From CAZGTQ01 sp964528575 (GTDB lineage Bacteria > Planctomycetota > UBA1135 > GCA-002686595): a stretch of 50,083 nt of DNA. The notes below the pieces were generated by a model. It was given only the letters and a program-made list of their open reading frames with translations, was not told where the DNA came from and did not search any database. Location: NCBI GenBank assembly GCA_964528575.1, contig CAZGTQ010000179.1:1-50083 (forward strand), read 5' to 3'. A program made the position numbers and the translations under genes. Numbering within the stretch: the stretch's first letter is position 1; every line of letters begins with the position of its first letter. Below, in pieces: positions 7,257 to 16,153 of the stretch.

Positions 7257-9467
7257 TTGGAAAGGCCTTCCCACCGTCCCCCCCTGCTCCGGATCGCGGC
7301 GGCCGTGCTCATCCTCTTCGCGGCGGTCGCGCCGGCGGGGGCGGAGCCGGCGTCCGCGCCCGAGCGCGACCCGCGTCAGGTCGCGCGGCTCGTCGGGCCG
7401 CTCGCCGCGCTCGGGGCGTCGCTGCTCGCCGTGCTGTGGAGCGCGCGGGCGCTCGGCCGCCAGATCGCGGCCGAAGGACACCTGCGGCGCGAGATCCAGC
7501 GCAGCGCCGCCCGCCGCGCCGCGCGGCGGTGCGACGACGCCGACGGCAACGCGGCGAAGCGGACGCCGATCGGCCAGACGCTGCGCAGCGGCTACCTCGC
7601 GGAGGCGAGCTACGCGATGCGCTCGTCGCTCACCGCCGTGATCGCGCTCGCGCGGCTCCTGCAGGAGGGCGAGCTCGCCGAGAGCCAGCGCGACCACGTG
7701 CGCACGATGGGCGAGGCCGCCGAGTCGCTCATCGTCGAGCTCGACGACCTGCTCGACCACACGCGGCTCGCCGTCGGGACGCTGCGGCTCGAGGACCAGG
7801 CGTTCGAGCTCGACTCCTGCCTCGACGACGTCTTCGCCATGCTCCAGCCCCGGTTCGTCGAGCGCGGCGTCACGATTTCGTGCCGCACCGCGCCCGACGT
7901 GCCCGCGCGGCTCGTCGGCGACGTCGCGCGCGTGCGCCGCGTGCTCGTCAACCTGCTCGGCAGCGCCGCGCGCTTCGCCGTGCCCGGCCGCGTCACGATC
8001 GAGATCGAGTGCGCCAAGTGCGAGGAGCGGCGCGTCGAGCTCGCCGTGCGCGTCGGCGGCGTCCGCACGGCTCCTCCGCCCGAGACCGAGGCGGACGAGC
8101 GGCGGTCCTCGCTCGCGTCGCACGCGCTCGGCGTCTACCCGTCGCGGCGGCTCGTCGAGCGGATGGGCGGCTCGCTCGAGGCCGCGATCGGCACCGACCG
8201 CGTCGAGTACCGCGTCACGCTGCCGCTCGCGTGGATGCCGGGGCGCGGCGACGGTGCGCGCGGACACGACGAGCTGCTGGCCGGAATGCGGCTGCTCGTC
8301 GTCGACGACGACGATGTCGACCGCCGCGTCGTCGGGGAGATCGTCACAGGCTGGGGCATGGAGTGCGTCGAGTCGGCGGACGGGCGCCAGGCGCTCAACC
8401 TCCTGCGCACCGCGGCGGCGGAGGAGCGGGCGTTCGACGTCGCGCTGATCTCCCGCGAGCTGCGCGGCATGGACGGGATCCGCCTCGGCCGCAAGATCTC
8501 GCGCAATCCCGCGTTCGAGGCCACGCGCATCGTGTTCACGACGCGCGCGGCGCCCGATCCGCTGCTCGCGAGCGACGACGCCGGGCCCGCCGCGTTCGCC
8601 AAGCCGATCCGGCCGGCCGTGCTGCGCGACGCGCTGCGCCGCGCGCTCGACGGCGGCGGCGATCCGTTCGACGCGCGCACGGCGGAGGAGCGCACGACGC
8701 TCGACGTCCTGCTCGTCGAGGACAACCCGATCAACCAGAAGGCGTTCCGCGCGCTGCTGATGCACCGCGGCTGCGCGGTCGACGTCGTCGGCACGCGCGC
8801 GGAGGCGGTCCACGCCGTCGCTCTCAAGGCCTACGACCTGGTCTTCATGGACGCGCGCAAGGGCCTCGAGAACGGCTGCGTGGCGATCCGCGAGGTCAAG
8901 CGCGAGCTGGGCGCGCTCGGCCGCAGCGCTCCGGTGATCGGCATCACGGCCGCCGCTGCGCGGGGCGAGCGCGAGCTCTGCCTCGAGGCCGGCATGGACG
9001 ACTACCTGTTCCTGCCGATCCGGCTCGAGGAGCTCGGCGAGGTGCTGCGCCGCTGGGGCACGCGCCGCACGGCGCTGCCCCCGCGCTCGACCGCCGCGGT
9101 CGCGGCCGGCGGCGACGAGGCCGGGCTCGACCTCGAGACGATCCGCATGCTGCGCGAGCTGGGGGGCGACGACGATCCCGACCTGTTCGTCGAGCTCGTC
9201 TCGATGTTCCTGCGCGACACGCCTCCGCGACTCGCCAGCCTGCTCGTGGCGGTCGAGAGCGCCGACTGGGGCGCGCTCGAGCAGGCCGCGCACTCGTTGA
9301 AGTCGAGCTGCGCCCACCTCGGCGCCCGGCAGCTGTCGCTGCTCTCGTCCGAGCTCGAGGACGTCTCGCGCGACGGCCACCGCCACGTCGAGGCGCCGGC
9401 GCTCGTGTCCCGTGCGATGGACGAGTTCCTGCGCGTCGAAGCCGCGCTCAGGCGCATGGGCCGGTGA
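7257..9467 (+). CDS. degenerate hybrid histidine kinase (pseudokinase)-REC-REC-Hpt
   Basis: A 736-residue membrane protein: hydrophobic segments at about 10-28 and 41-62, then a dimerisation/phosphotransfer-like region, an ATPase-like region, two receiver domains and an Hpt domain. Aligned with its intact paralogue at 11639, the catalytic elements are lost. FLANMSHEIR is YLAEASYAMR here, so the His is Tyr119. The N-box Asn is Ser236, and the G1 and G2 glycine boxes are absent. REC1 has Ser399 where the phosphoacceptor Asp should be but keeps Lys449. REC2 keeps Asp532 but has Leu586 in place of the conserved Lys. The Hpt keeps His679 (EQAAHSLKSSC). It probably acts as a phosphorelay partner or scaffold, not as a kinase. 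TTG is the start because an in-frame stop lies upstream at 7230 and TTG gives a complete signal/anchor helix. Confidence 0.85.
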   Translation: MERPSHRPPLLRIAAAVLILFAAVAPAGAEPASAPERDPRQVARLVGPLAALGASLLAVLWSARALGRQIAAEGHLRREIQRSAARRAARRCDDADGNAAKRTPIGQTLRSGYLAEASYAMRSSLTAVIALARLLQEGELAESQRDHVRTMGEAAESLIVELDDLLDHTRLAVGTLRLEDQAFELDSCLDDVFAMLQPRFVERGVTISCRTAPDVPARLVGDVARVRRVLVNLLGSAARFAVPGRVTIEIECAKCEERRVELAVRVGGVRTAPPPETEADERRSSLASHALGVYPSRRLVERMGGSLEAAIGTDRVEYRVTLPLAWMPGRGDGARGHDELLAGMRLLVVDDDDVDRRVVGEIVTGWGMECVESADGRQALNLLRTAAAEERAFDVALISRELRGMDGIRLGRKISRNPAFEATRIVFTTRAAPDPLLASDDAGPAAFAKPIRPAVLRDALRRALDGGGDPFDARTAEERTTLDVLLVEDNPINQKAFRALLMHRGCAVDVVGTRAEAVHAVALKAYDLVFMDARKGLENGCVAIREVKRELGALGRSAPVIGITAAAARGERELCLEAGMDDYLFLPIRLEELGEVLRRWGTRRTALPPRSTAAVAAGGDEAGLDLETIRMLRELGGDDDPDLFVELVSMFLRDTPPRLASLLVAVESADWGALEQAAHSLKSSCAHLGARQLSLLSSELEDVSRDGHRHVEAPALVSRAMDEFLRVEAALRRMGR

Positions 9468-9684
9468 GGTGCGCGGCCTCCGAGAAGGAGAGCGAAAGGA
9501 TTTCCGCCCCCTCCCTTCGCCGGGAAGCCGCGGGATCTCGCTCGAGTTCCGGAGCCCCGCGGCCCGATGAATCGAGCGATCTCCGTAGCCGTCTCGACGT
9601 CGATCCCATGAGCCCCAGAGCCGCGGCGGACCCACGGTCCACCTCCGCCCCTGCGTGCTCCGACGCCGGCGTCCGTCCTCCCGC

Positions 9685-11637
9685 ATGACCCACGAGCAGT
9701 TCGAGAAACTCAAGGACTCGGGCAGGCTCCCGTCCCTGTGTCCGGCCGGGGCGGCGCTCCATCACATGAAGCGCCGCGGCGAGTGCGTCGACGCCGAGGT
9801 GATCGAGGCGCTGGCGGAGGACCCGGCGTTGACCGAGCTCGTGCTGCGGCTGGCGAACACTGCGCGACCGAAGGACGCGGCCGAGGTGGAGACGATCGAC
9901 GAGTACGTCGCGCGCGAGGGAGCGCTCCGCGTGCGCTCGGTCGGGCTCGGCTTCGCGATCGTGCTGTGCAACCGCGCCGGCGTCTGCGAGCAGCTCGACT
10001 ACGACGGCTTCTGGTCGCTCGCGCTCGCGCGCGCGACCGCCGCGCAGATCCTCGGCGCGGAGCTCGCGGCGGCCGACGCGATCGAAGCGTTCCTGTGCGG
10101 CCTGCTCGCCCGGACCGGCGGCTTCGTGCTCGGCAGCGTCTTCCCGAAGGAGTATGCGGGCTTGCTGCGCGTGTGCCCCGCGCCGTCCGAGGTCGAGATG
10201 CGGCGGCTCGAGCGCGGCCTCTTCGGGCTCGACCATCACCAGGCGACGCTCGCTCTGCTCGATCACTACGGCCTGCCGGCGCGTTTCCTCGAGGCGATCG
10301 CCGCCGCGGACGGGACGCACCGGATCACGAGCTCGGACGAGCCGCTCGAGGGGCTCGAGGGCATGCTCGAGGTCGGCGATCAGCTCGCGCGGATCCTCGT
10401 CGAGGACCTCGGCGTCTCGCGCCACTGCTGGTACGACCTCGTCAGCCTGCGGCAGCGCTTGCAGCTCGATCGCGACACGTTCCACCTGCTCGGCGACCGC
10501 GTCGCGGAGGAGTGGGGCGAATGGGGCGACCTGCTCCGCGTGCCGACCAAGCCCGTGCCGAGCTTCAACGAGATCGCGCTGTACGAGATCGGGGCGAGCG
10601 CGGACGAGGAGGCGGCGCTGCGCAGCGCGATGGCCGAGCCGGTGCCCGCGCCCGAGGAGGAGAAGCTGCGCATCCTCGCGGTCGACGACGACCCGCTCAC
10701 GCTGCGCCTGCTCTCGCGCCACCTCGAGCTCGGCGGCTACCACGTCTTCACCGCGACGAACGGCCGCGAGGCGCTGCTCTCGGCGCTGCACAACGATCCG
10801 CACGTCGTCGTCGCCGACTGGATGATGCCCGAGATGGACGGCATCGAGCTGTGCAAGGCGCTGCGCCGCTTCGACGCGGGCCGGCGAATCTTCTTCATCC
10901 TGCTGACCGGGCGCGAGGAGGAGGACAAGGTCGTCGAGGCGTTCGAGGCGGGCGTCGACGACTTCGTGTCGAAGCCGTTCCGCTCGAAGCTGTTCCGCGC
11001 GCGCATCCGGGCGAGCGAGCGCGTGATCCAGCTCCAGCGCCAGGTCGAGGTCGACAAGCGGCTGCTGCGCGAGAACCTCGCGGAGAAGAGTGCGCTGTCG
11101 CGCAAGCTCCAGGCCGCCGCGTTCACGGACGTGCTGACCGAGCTCCCCAACCGCCGCTATCTGATCAAGCGCCTCGCCGAGGAGTGGGCGAGCACCGAGC
11201 GCGCCGGCGAGCCGCTGTCGGTCGTCATGCTCGACATCGACCACTTCAAGCGCGTCAACGACGCGCACGGGCACGACGTCGGCGACACCGTGCTGCGCGC
11301 GACCGCCGGCGTGCTCGAGGCGAGCACGCGCCGCGGCGAGTCGGCGTGCCGGCTCGGCGGCGAGGAGTTCCTCGTGATCTGCTCGGGCAGCGGCATCGAG
11401 GAGGCGCTGGCGTGCGGCGAGCGCATCCGCGCCGCCGTGGAGAGCAACGTGATCCGCGACGGCAGCTTCTCGGGCAACGTCACCGTCAGCGTGGGCGTGG
11501 CGTACCGCGACGAGCACGTCGTCGACATGGACAACCTGCTGCGGCTGGCCGACGAGGCCGTGTACCGCGCGAAGTCGCGGGGCCGCAACCGTGTCGTCGC
11601 CTGGACCGCGGACCCGGAGCTGCGCGAGGCTGGCTGA
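9685..11637 (+). CDS. HDOD-receiver-GGDEF response regulator (diguanylate cyclase), copy 1
   Basis: A 650-residue soluble protein. Residues 1-300 form an HDOD-type domain in which the HD signature is lost (LLARTGG at about 140). Residues 327-445 are a receiver with phosphoacceptor Asp378 (VVVADWMMPEMDG) and Lys430 (VSKPF). A helical linker (445-480) follows, then GGDEF (about 480-640) with active site GGEEF at 558-562, expected to make cyclic di-GMP. The inhibitory I-site position reads RRGE (549-552) where RxxD is usual. The ATG at 9685 is preferred over 9655 because the extra ten residues are Arg-rich and outside the domain. The gap to the pseudokinase is 217 nt; the intact kinase follows after 1 nt. 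Confidence 0.93.
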   Translation: MTHEQFEKLKDSGRLPSLCPAGAALHHMKRRGECVDAEVIEALAEDPALTELVLRLANTARPKDAAEVETIDEYVAREGALRVRSVGLGFAIVLCNRAGVCEQLDYDGFWSLALARATAAQILGAELAAADAIEAFLCGLLARTGGFVLGSVFPKEYAGLLRVCPAPSEVEMRRLERGLFGLDHHQATLALLDHYGLPARFLEAIAAADGTHRITSSDEPLEGLEGMLEVGDQLARILVEDLGVSRHCWYDLVSLRQRLQLDRDTFHLLGDRVAEEWGEWGDLLRVPTKPVPSFNEIALYEIGASADEEAALRSAMAEPVPAPEEEKLRILAVDDDPLTLRLLSRHLELGGYHVFTATNGREALLSALHNDPHVVVADWMMPEMDGIELCKALRRFDAGRRIFFILLTGREEEDKVVEAFEAGVDDFVSKPFRSKLFRARIRASERVIQLQRQVEVDKRLLRENLAEKSALSRKLQAAAFTDVLTELPNRRYLIKRLAEEWASTERAGEPLSVVMLDIDHFKRVNDAHGHDVGDTVLRATAGVLEASTRRGESACRLGGEEFLVICSGSGIEEALACGERIRAAVESNVIRDGSFSGNVTVSVGVAYRDEHVVDMDNLLRLADEAVYRAKSRGRNRVVAWTADPELREAG

Positions 11638-11638
11638 G

Positions 11639-14017
11639 ATGAGCCTCGCGGAGGTCCCCCCGGACGGCGCCCTCGAGGAGCCGGCTCCCGTCGACGCCCT
11701 CGATGTCGACGCGCAGATGGAGTCCTCGGCGACCCTGTCGTCGGTGCGCGAGCACGTCTTCGTCACGGTGACGCTGGCCGCGGCCGTCGTCCTCGCCGGC
11801 GCCGCGTGGGGTCCGCTGATCGGAGGCCTGCTCTTCGCGGCGCTCGTCGCCGCGTACCTGCTCATCGTGCTCGACCGCGCGGCGCAGATCGATCGGCTCG
11901 GGTCGGAGGCGACGCGCGTGCGCAAGGAGCTCGAGGAGCAGATCCTCGAGCGCAAGCAGGCCGAGGACCGGCTGCGCGAGTACGCGCGCTCGCTCGAGGC
12001 GGGCAAGGCCGAGCTGGAGGCCGCGCGCCTGCAGGCGGAGGCGGCGAACCGCGCGAAGACCGAGTTCCTCGCGAACATGAGCCACGAGATCCGCACCCCG
12101 ATCAACGGGATCATCGGGATGTCGGGCCTCTTGCGCGACAGCGGCCTGACCGCGGACCAGCGCGACTACTCGGAGACGATCCAGGACTCCGCGGACGCGC
12201 TCCTGACGATCCTGAACGACATCCTCGACCTCTCGAAGATCGAGGCGGGCAAGCTCGAGCTCGAGGAGCGCGACTTCGACGTGCACCACTGCCTCGAGAG
12301 CGTCGTCGAGTTGCTCTTCCCGCGCGCGACCGAGAAGGGCCTCGAGCTGTCGTTCCTCGTCGACCCGAACGTGCCGCCCGCGCTGCGCGGCGACAGCACG
12401 CGCGTGCGCCAGATCCTGATGAACCTGATCGGCAACGCGATCAAGTTCACGCCGCAGGGCGAGGTCAGCATCGAGGTGCGCATGGAGGGTCGCCAGGACG
12501 ACCGCAACATCCTGCGCATCGAGGTGCGCGACACCGGCATCGGCATCTCCGAGGGGCAGCGCCACCTGCTGTTCCAGCCGTTCACGCAGCTCGACGCGTC
12601 GACGACACGCAAGTTCGGCGGCACGGGCCTGGGGCTCGCGATCTGCCAGCAGCTCACGAGCATGATGGGCGGCACGATCGGCGTCGACAGCGTCGAGGAG
12701 GTCGGCTCGAACTTCTGGTTCACGCTCGCGCTGCCGGATGCGCTCGAGCCTTTGACGACGAACGGCTGCGAGCTCGACGGCGCCCAGGGGCTACTCGCGC
12801 TCGTCGTCGACGACAGCGGGCCGAGCCGCAAGACCGTGCGGCGCAACCTCGAGCGCTGGGGCATGCACTGCGTCGAGGCCAAGGACGGCGCCGAGGCGCT
12901 CGCGCTGCTGCACGAGGCGGCCGAGCGCAAGCAGCCGTTCGACGTCGCGCTGCTCGACGTGCAGCTCCCCGACCGCACCGGCCAGGGCCTCGCGGAGGAG
13001 ATCAAGGCCGACGCGGAGCTCGCGGCGACGCAGCTCGTGCTGCTGACGCTGTTCGTCAGCTCGGAGCGCCTGAACGAAGTGCTCGCGCACGGCTTCGACG
13101 CGTGGTGCTTCAAGCCGCTCAAGCCGTCGAAGCTGCTGGCGGCGATCAAACGCCTGCTCGACGTGCGCGCGGGCATCGTGCGCCCGTCGGACGAGGTCGC
13201 CGAGGACGAGGTGGGCGTCGACCAGAGCGCGCCGGAGGCGCAGATGCTCTCGCTCGACGTGCTGCTCGCGGAGGACAACCTCGTCAACCAGAAGGTCGCG
13301 TCGCTCTTGCTCGAGCGGCACGGCTGCCGCATCGACATCGCCGACAACGGCGCGGACGCCGTCAAGGCGGTCGAGAGCAAGCGCTACGACCTCGTGTTCA
13401 TGGACTGCCAGATGCCCGGGATGTCGGGCTTCGAGGCGACGCAGAAGATCCGGCGCATGGAGGCGCGCGCGCGCAGTCCGCGCCTGCCGATCATCGCGAT
13501 GACCGCGAACGCGATGCAGGGCGACCGAGAGCGCTGCTTGCGCATCGGGATGGACGACTACCTGGCGAAGCCCGTCCGGCAGGAGGAGCTGCTCCAGGTC
13601 CTAGAGAGATGGGGACGGCGCCGCGATCGCGAGACGCGCGCCTACTCCGGAGGCAAGGGAGAAGGAAGCATGGATCCGCTACAAGCATCTCTGGACCAGG
13701 ACGTGATCGACTCGCTCCGCGAGCTCGACGGGGAGACGTTCGGCGAGCTCGTCGACCTGTTCCTCGAGGACACGCCGCCGCGGCTGCGCGCGCTCGAGGA
13801 GGCGCTCGCCGGCGACGACGCCGACGCGCTCGAGCAGGCGGCGCACGCGCTCAAGTCGAGCTGCGGGAACCTCGGCGCGGTCGTCATGTCGGACATGCTG
13901 CGCACGCTCGAGAGCATGGGCCGCGCGGGCGACCTGAGCGGCGCCGCGCGCGTGCTCGAACGCACGAATCGCGAGTTCCGCCGCGTCATGGACGAGCTCC
14001 AGCGCATGACGGCATAG
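11639..14017 (+). CDS. hybrid histidine kinase-REC-REC-Hpt, intact
   Basis: A 792-residue BarA/tripartite-type sensor. It has two transmembrane helices (about 42-57 and 58-78) with almost no periplasmic loop and a coiled coil (80-140). The HisKA region carries FLANMSHEIRTP (His149). The HATPase has NLIGNAIKF, DTGIGIS and GGTGLGLAI. REC1 has Asp440, REC2 has Asp589 (VFMDCQMPGMSG, with YLAKP), and the Hpt has His736 (EQAAHALKSSC). All phosphorelay residues are in place. The ATG at 11639 begins one base after the upstream gene's stop, so the two are probably translationally coupled. With no sizeable periplasmic domain, the input is likely membrane-embedded or cytoplasmic. It is a paralogue of the degenerate protein at 7257. 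Confidence 0.95.
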   Translation: MSLAEVPPDGALEEPAPVDALDVDAQMESSATLSSVREHVFVTVTLAAAVVLAGAAWGPLIGGLLFAALVAAYLLIVLDRAAQIDRLGSEATRVRKELEEQILERKQAEDRLREYARSLEAGKAELEAARLQAEAANRAKTEFLANMSHEIRTPINGIIGMSGLLRDSGLTADQRDYSETIQDSADALLTILNDILDLSKIEAGKLELEERDFDVHHCLESVVELLFPRATEKGLELSFLVDPNVPPALRGDSTRVRQILMNLIGNAIKFTPQGEVSIEVRMEGRQDDRNILRIEVRDTGIGISEGQRHLLFQPFTQLDASTTRKFGGTGLGLAICQQLTSMMGGTIGVDSVEEVGSNFWFTLALPDALEPLTTNGCELDGAQGLLALVVDDSGPSRKTVRRNLERWGMHCVEAKDGAEALALLHEAAERKQPFDVALLDVQLPDRTGQGLAEEIKADAELAATQLVLLTLFVSSERLNEVLAHGFDAWCFKPLKPSKLLAAIKRLLDVRAGIVRPSDEVAEDEVGVDQSAPEAQMLSLDVLLAEDNLVNQKVASLLLERHGCRIDIADNGADAVKAVESKRYDLVFMDCQMPGMSGFEATQKIRRMEARARSPRLPIIAMTANAMQGDRERCLRIGMDDYLAKPVRQEELLQVLERWGRRRDRETRAYSGGKGEGSMDPLQASLDQDVIDSLRELDGETFGELVDLFLEDTPPRLRALEEALAGDDADALEQAAHALKSSCGNLGAVVMSDMLRTLESMGRAGDLSGAARVLERTNREFRRVMDELQRMTA

Positions 14018-14030
14018 CCGCGGTCGTCCG

Positions 14031-16007
14031 ATGGTCGTCCAGGGACCCAACGACGGCATGCGCGAGGGCGAGCGGCCGCCCTTCGACGAGCTGAGAGCGT
14101 CGGGCGGGCTCCCCTCGCCCTCCGCCGTGGGCATGCGCATCCTCCTGTGGATGCAGGATCCCGTCGCGGGCGTCGACGAGCTCGCGCGCACCGTGCAAAG
14201 CGACCCCGCCCTCACCGGGCGGCTCCTCGCGTTCGCCAACTCCGCGGTCTCCGGTCCCGCCGAGCCGATCCTCTCGGTGCGCGACGCGGCGATGCGCCTG
14301 GGCGTCCACGCGGTCAGCTCGATCGCGCTCGGCTTCAGCCTGCTCTCGTCGAACCGCACCGGCCGCTGCGAGCGCTTCGACTACGAGGCGTTCTGGTCCC
14401 GCTCGCTCGCCCTCGCCGTCTCCGCCTACGAGGTCGCGGTGCTGCGCGGGGGCCGGCACGATGCGTACCGCCTGTTCACGCTCGGGCTGCTCGCGGACAT
14501 CGGGCGGCTCGTGCTCGCGGGCGTCCACGGGTCCGCGTACGCCGAGGTGCTCGCGGCCGCGCAGCGCGGCGAGCGCGAGCTGCGCGCGTTGGAGCTCGAG
14601 CGCTTCCGCATCGACCACTGCTCGGCGACGCGCGCGCTGCTCGAGCACTGGGGTCTGCCCGAAGCGCTGTGCGAGGCCGCGGCGCGGTACGAGCGCGACC
14701 TGCCGGCCGCGCCGTCGCTCACCGACGCAGGCGCGTACGTCGGCGAGCTCGTCGTGCTCCTGCGCGCCGCCGCCGCGATCGCCGACGAGCTCGCCGCCGA
14801 TCGGCGCAGCCGCGTCGACCTCTTCGCGTGCGTCGAGCGCGCGTGCGCCGAGCTCGGCGTCGCCGGCGAGGAGCTCGACGCGCTGTTCGACGCTTGCGTC
14901 GCGCGCTGGCGCGAGTGGGGCGAGCTGCTCCAGGTCGAGACCAGCGCGGTGCCGCCGTGCGACGAGCTGCGCCGGCGCGCGCTCGCTTCCGACGCGGCTC
15001 CCGCGGCGCCCGGTCTCGCCGCCGCGCCCGCGGGTCTGCGCGTGCTCGTCGTCGACGGCGACGACGTCGTGCGCTGCGAGCTCGCGGCGCTGCTCGAGCG
15101 CGCGGGGCACGACGTCGCGACCGCCGGCACGGGACGCGAGGCGCTCGCGGTCGCGCTCGACATCGCGCCGCAGATCCTGATCGTCGACCGCGACGTACCC
15201 GATCTCGACGGCCTCGCGCTGACGCGCTCCTTGCGCAGTTGCGAGGCCGGCCGGCCGATCTACGTGGTCCTGACCGACGGCTCGAGCGCCGGCGCCGACA
15301 TGGTCGCGGCGTTCGAGGCGGGCGTCGACGACTACCTGACCAAGCCGTTCGAGCACGCCGCGCTGCTCGCGCGCGTCACGGCGGCCCGCCGCGTCGTCGC
15401 GCTCCAGCGCCAGCTCGAGGCGCACAGCCGCACGCACCGCGAGCAGATCTCGCGGCTCGCCGTCCTGACGCGCCAGCTCCGCGAGGCGGCGATGACGGAC
15501 GTGCTCACGCAGCTCCCCAATCGCCGCTACGCGATCAAGCGGCTCGAGGAGCAGTGGGCGGACTGCGCGCGCACCGGGACCCCGATGGCGCTGCTCGTCG
15601 TCGACATCGACCACTTCAAGCGGATCAACGACCGCTACGGGCACGACGTCGGCGACCGCGTCCTGCGCGAGGTCGCGAGCGCGATCGAGTCGGTCACCCG
15701 CGTCGGCGACGTCACGGCCCGCGTCGGCGGCGAGGAGTTCCTCGTCATCTGCTCCAACGTGGACCTCGAGGGAGCGCTGCAGAGCGCCGAGCGGCTGCGG
15801 GCCGCGGTCGCCGAGCGCATCCTGAGCGCCGGCGGGTACCACGGCTCGGTCACGGTTAGCGTGGGCGTCGCGGCGCGCGGCCCCCGCACGCCGAACATCG
15901 ACGCGCTGCTGAAGGCGGCCGACCGGGCGTGCTACGTCGCCAAGCAGTGCGGCCGCAACCGGGTGCGCGCGGCCGGGCGGGCGGACGGCGAGGCGCGCTC
16001 GGCGTGA
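14031..16007 (+). CDS. HDOD-receiver-GGDEF response regulator (diguanylate cyclase), copy 2
   Basis: A 658-residue paralogue of the gene at 9685 with the same architecture. The HDOD domain is at about 18-300 (LLADIGRL where LLHDIGRL is usual). The receiver is at about 336-450, with Asp386 (ILIVDRDVPDLDG), Lys438 (LTKPF) and VDGDD in the acidic pocket. GGDEF spans about 485-645, with GGEEF at 566-570. Here the inhibitory site RVGD (557-560) is complete, unlike copy 1. It starts 13 nt after the intact kinase, so the kinase's Hpt is the obvious phosphodonor. The predicted output is phosphorylation-controlled cyclic di-GMP synthesis; the HDOD role is unknown. Confidence 0.93.
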   Translation: MVVQGPNDGMREGERPPFDELRASGGLPSPSAVGMRILLWMQDPVAGVDELARTVQSDPALTGRLLAFANSAVSGPAEPILSVRDAAMRLGVHAVSSIALGFSLLSSNRTGRCERFDYEAFWSRSLALAVSAYEVAVLRGGRHDAYRLFTLGLLADIGRLVLAGVHGSAYAEVLAAAQRGERELRALELERFRIDHCSATRALLEHWGLPEALCEAAARYERDLPAAPSLTDAGAYVGELVVLLRAAAAIADELAADRRSRVDLFACVERACAELGVAGEELDALFDACVARWREWGELLQVETSAVPPCDELRRRALASDAAPAAPGLAAAPAGLRVLVVDGDDVVRCELAALLERAGHDVATAGTGREALAVALDIAPQILIVDRDVPDLDGLALTRSLRSCEAGRPIYVVLTDGSSAGADMVAAFEAGVDDYLTKPFEHAALLARVTAARRVVALQRQLEAHSRTHREQISRLAVLTRQLREAAMTDVLTQLPNRRYAIKRLEEQWADCARTGTPMALLVVDIDHFKRINDRYGHDVGDRVLREVASAIESVTRVGDVTARVGGEEFLVICSNVDLEGALQSAERLRAAVAERILSAGGYHGSVTVSVGVAARGPRTPNIDALLKAADRACYVAKQCGRNRVRAAGRADGEARSA

Positions 16008-16033
16008 GCGTCGCTCCGGCGGCGGGGCCGCGC

Positions 16034-16039
16034 TATGCT
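16034..16039 (+). promoter_or_regulatory. possible -10 element (TATGCT)
   Basis: A rare AT-containing hexamer, TATGCT, sits in the short gap after the GGDEF gene and 18 nt before the small ORF ATG. The same hexamer occurs at 48507-48512 before another gene start. No clear -35 partner is visible, so this is only suggestive. Confidence 0.25.
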
Positions 16040-16051
16040 CGCGCCGCGGCG

Positions 16052-16153
16052 ATGAAGCTCCTCGCGCTCGACTGCGTTCCGTGCGACGCTCCGCTCGCGG
16101 TGCGCGAGCCCGTCGACGAGCTGCGCGAGCGGCCGGCCGCGGAGCGCGTCTAG
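16052..16153 (+). CDS. possible 33-residue leader ORF
   Basis: ATG at 16052 reads 33 codons (MKLLALDCVPCDAPLAV and onward) to a TAG that directly abuts the GTG start of the transporter, in the same frame. It could be a short coupled leader peptide, or the transporter's original start now cut off by a nonsense codon. The sequence has no recognised family. It is listed because it follows the only promoter-like hexamer in this gap. Confidence 0.25.
   Translation: MKLLALDCVPCDAPLAVREPVDELRERPAAERV

Noticed and set aside
9468..9684. cyclic di-GMP riboswitch before a GGDEF gene
   Set aside because: Only a GCGAAAGG-like piece is present; the other conserved GEMM elements and stems are not visible.
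6399..9713. 1,104-codon minus-strand open frame
   Set aside because: Only the first-transcribed end at 7034-6399 with its signal peptide is protein-like; the rest is the GC-rich antisense of the pseudokinase gene, with Arg/Ala-rich low-complexity translation.
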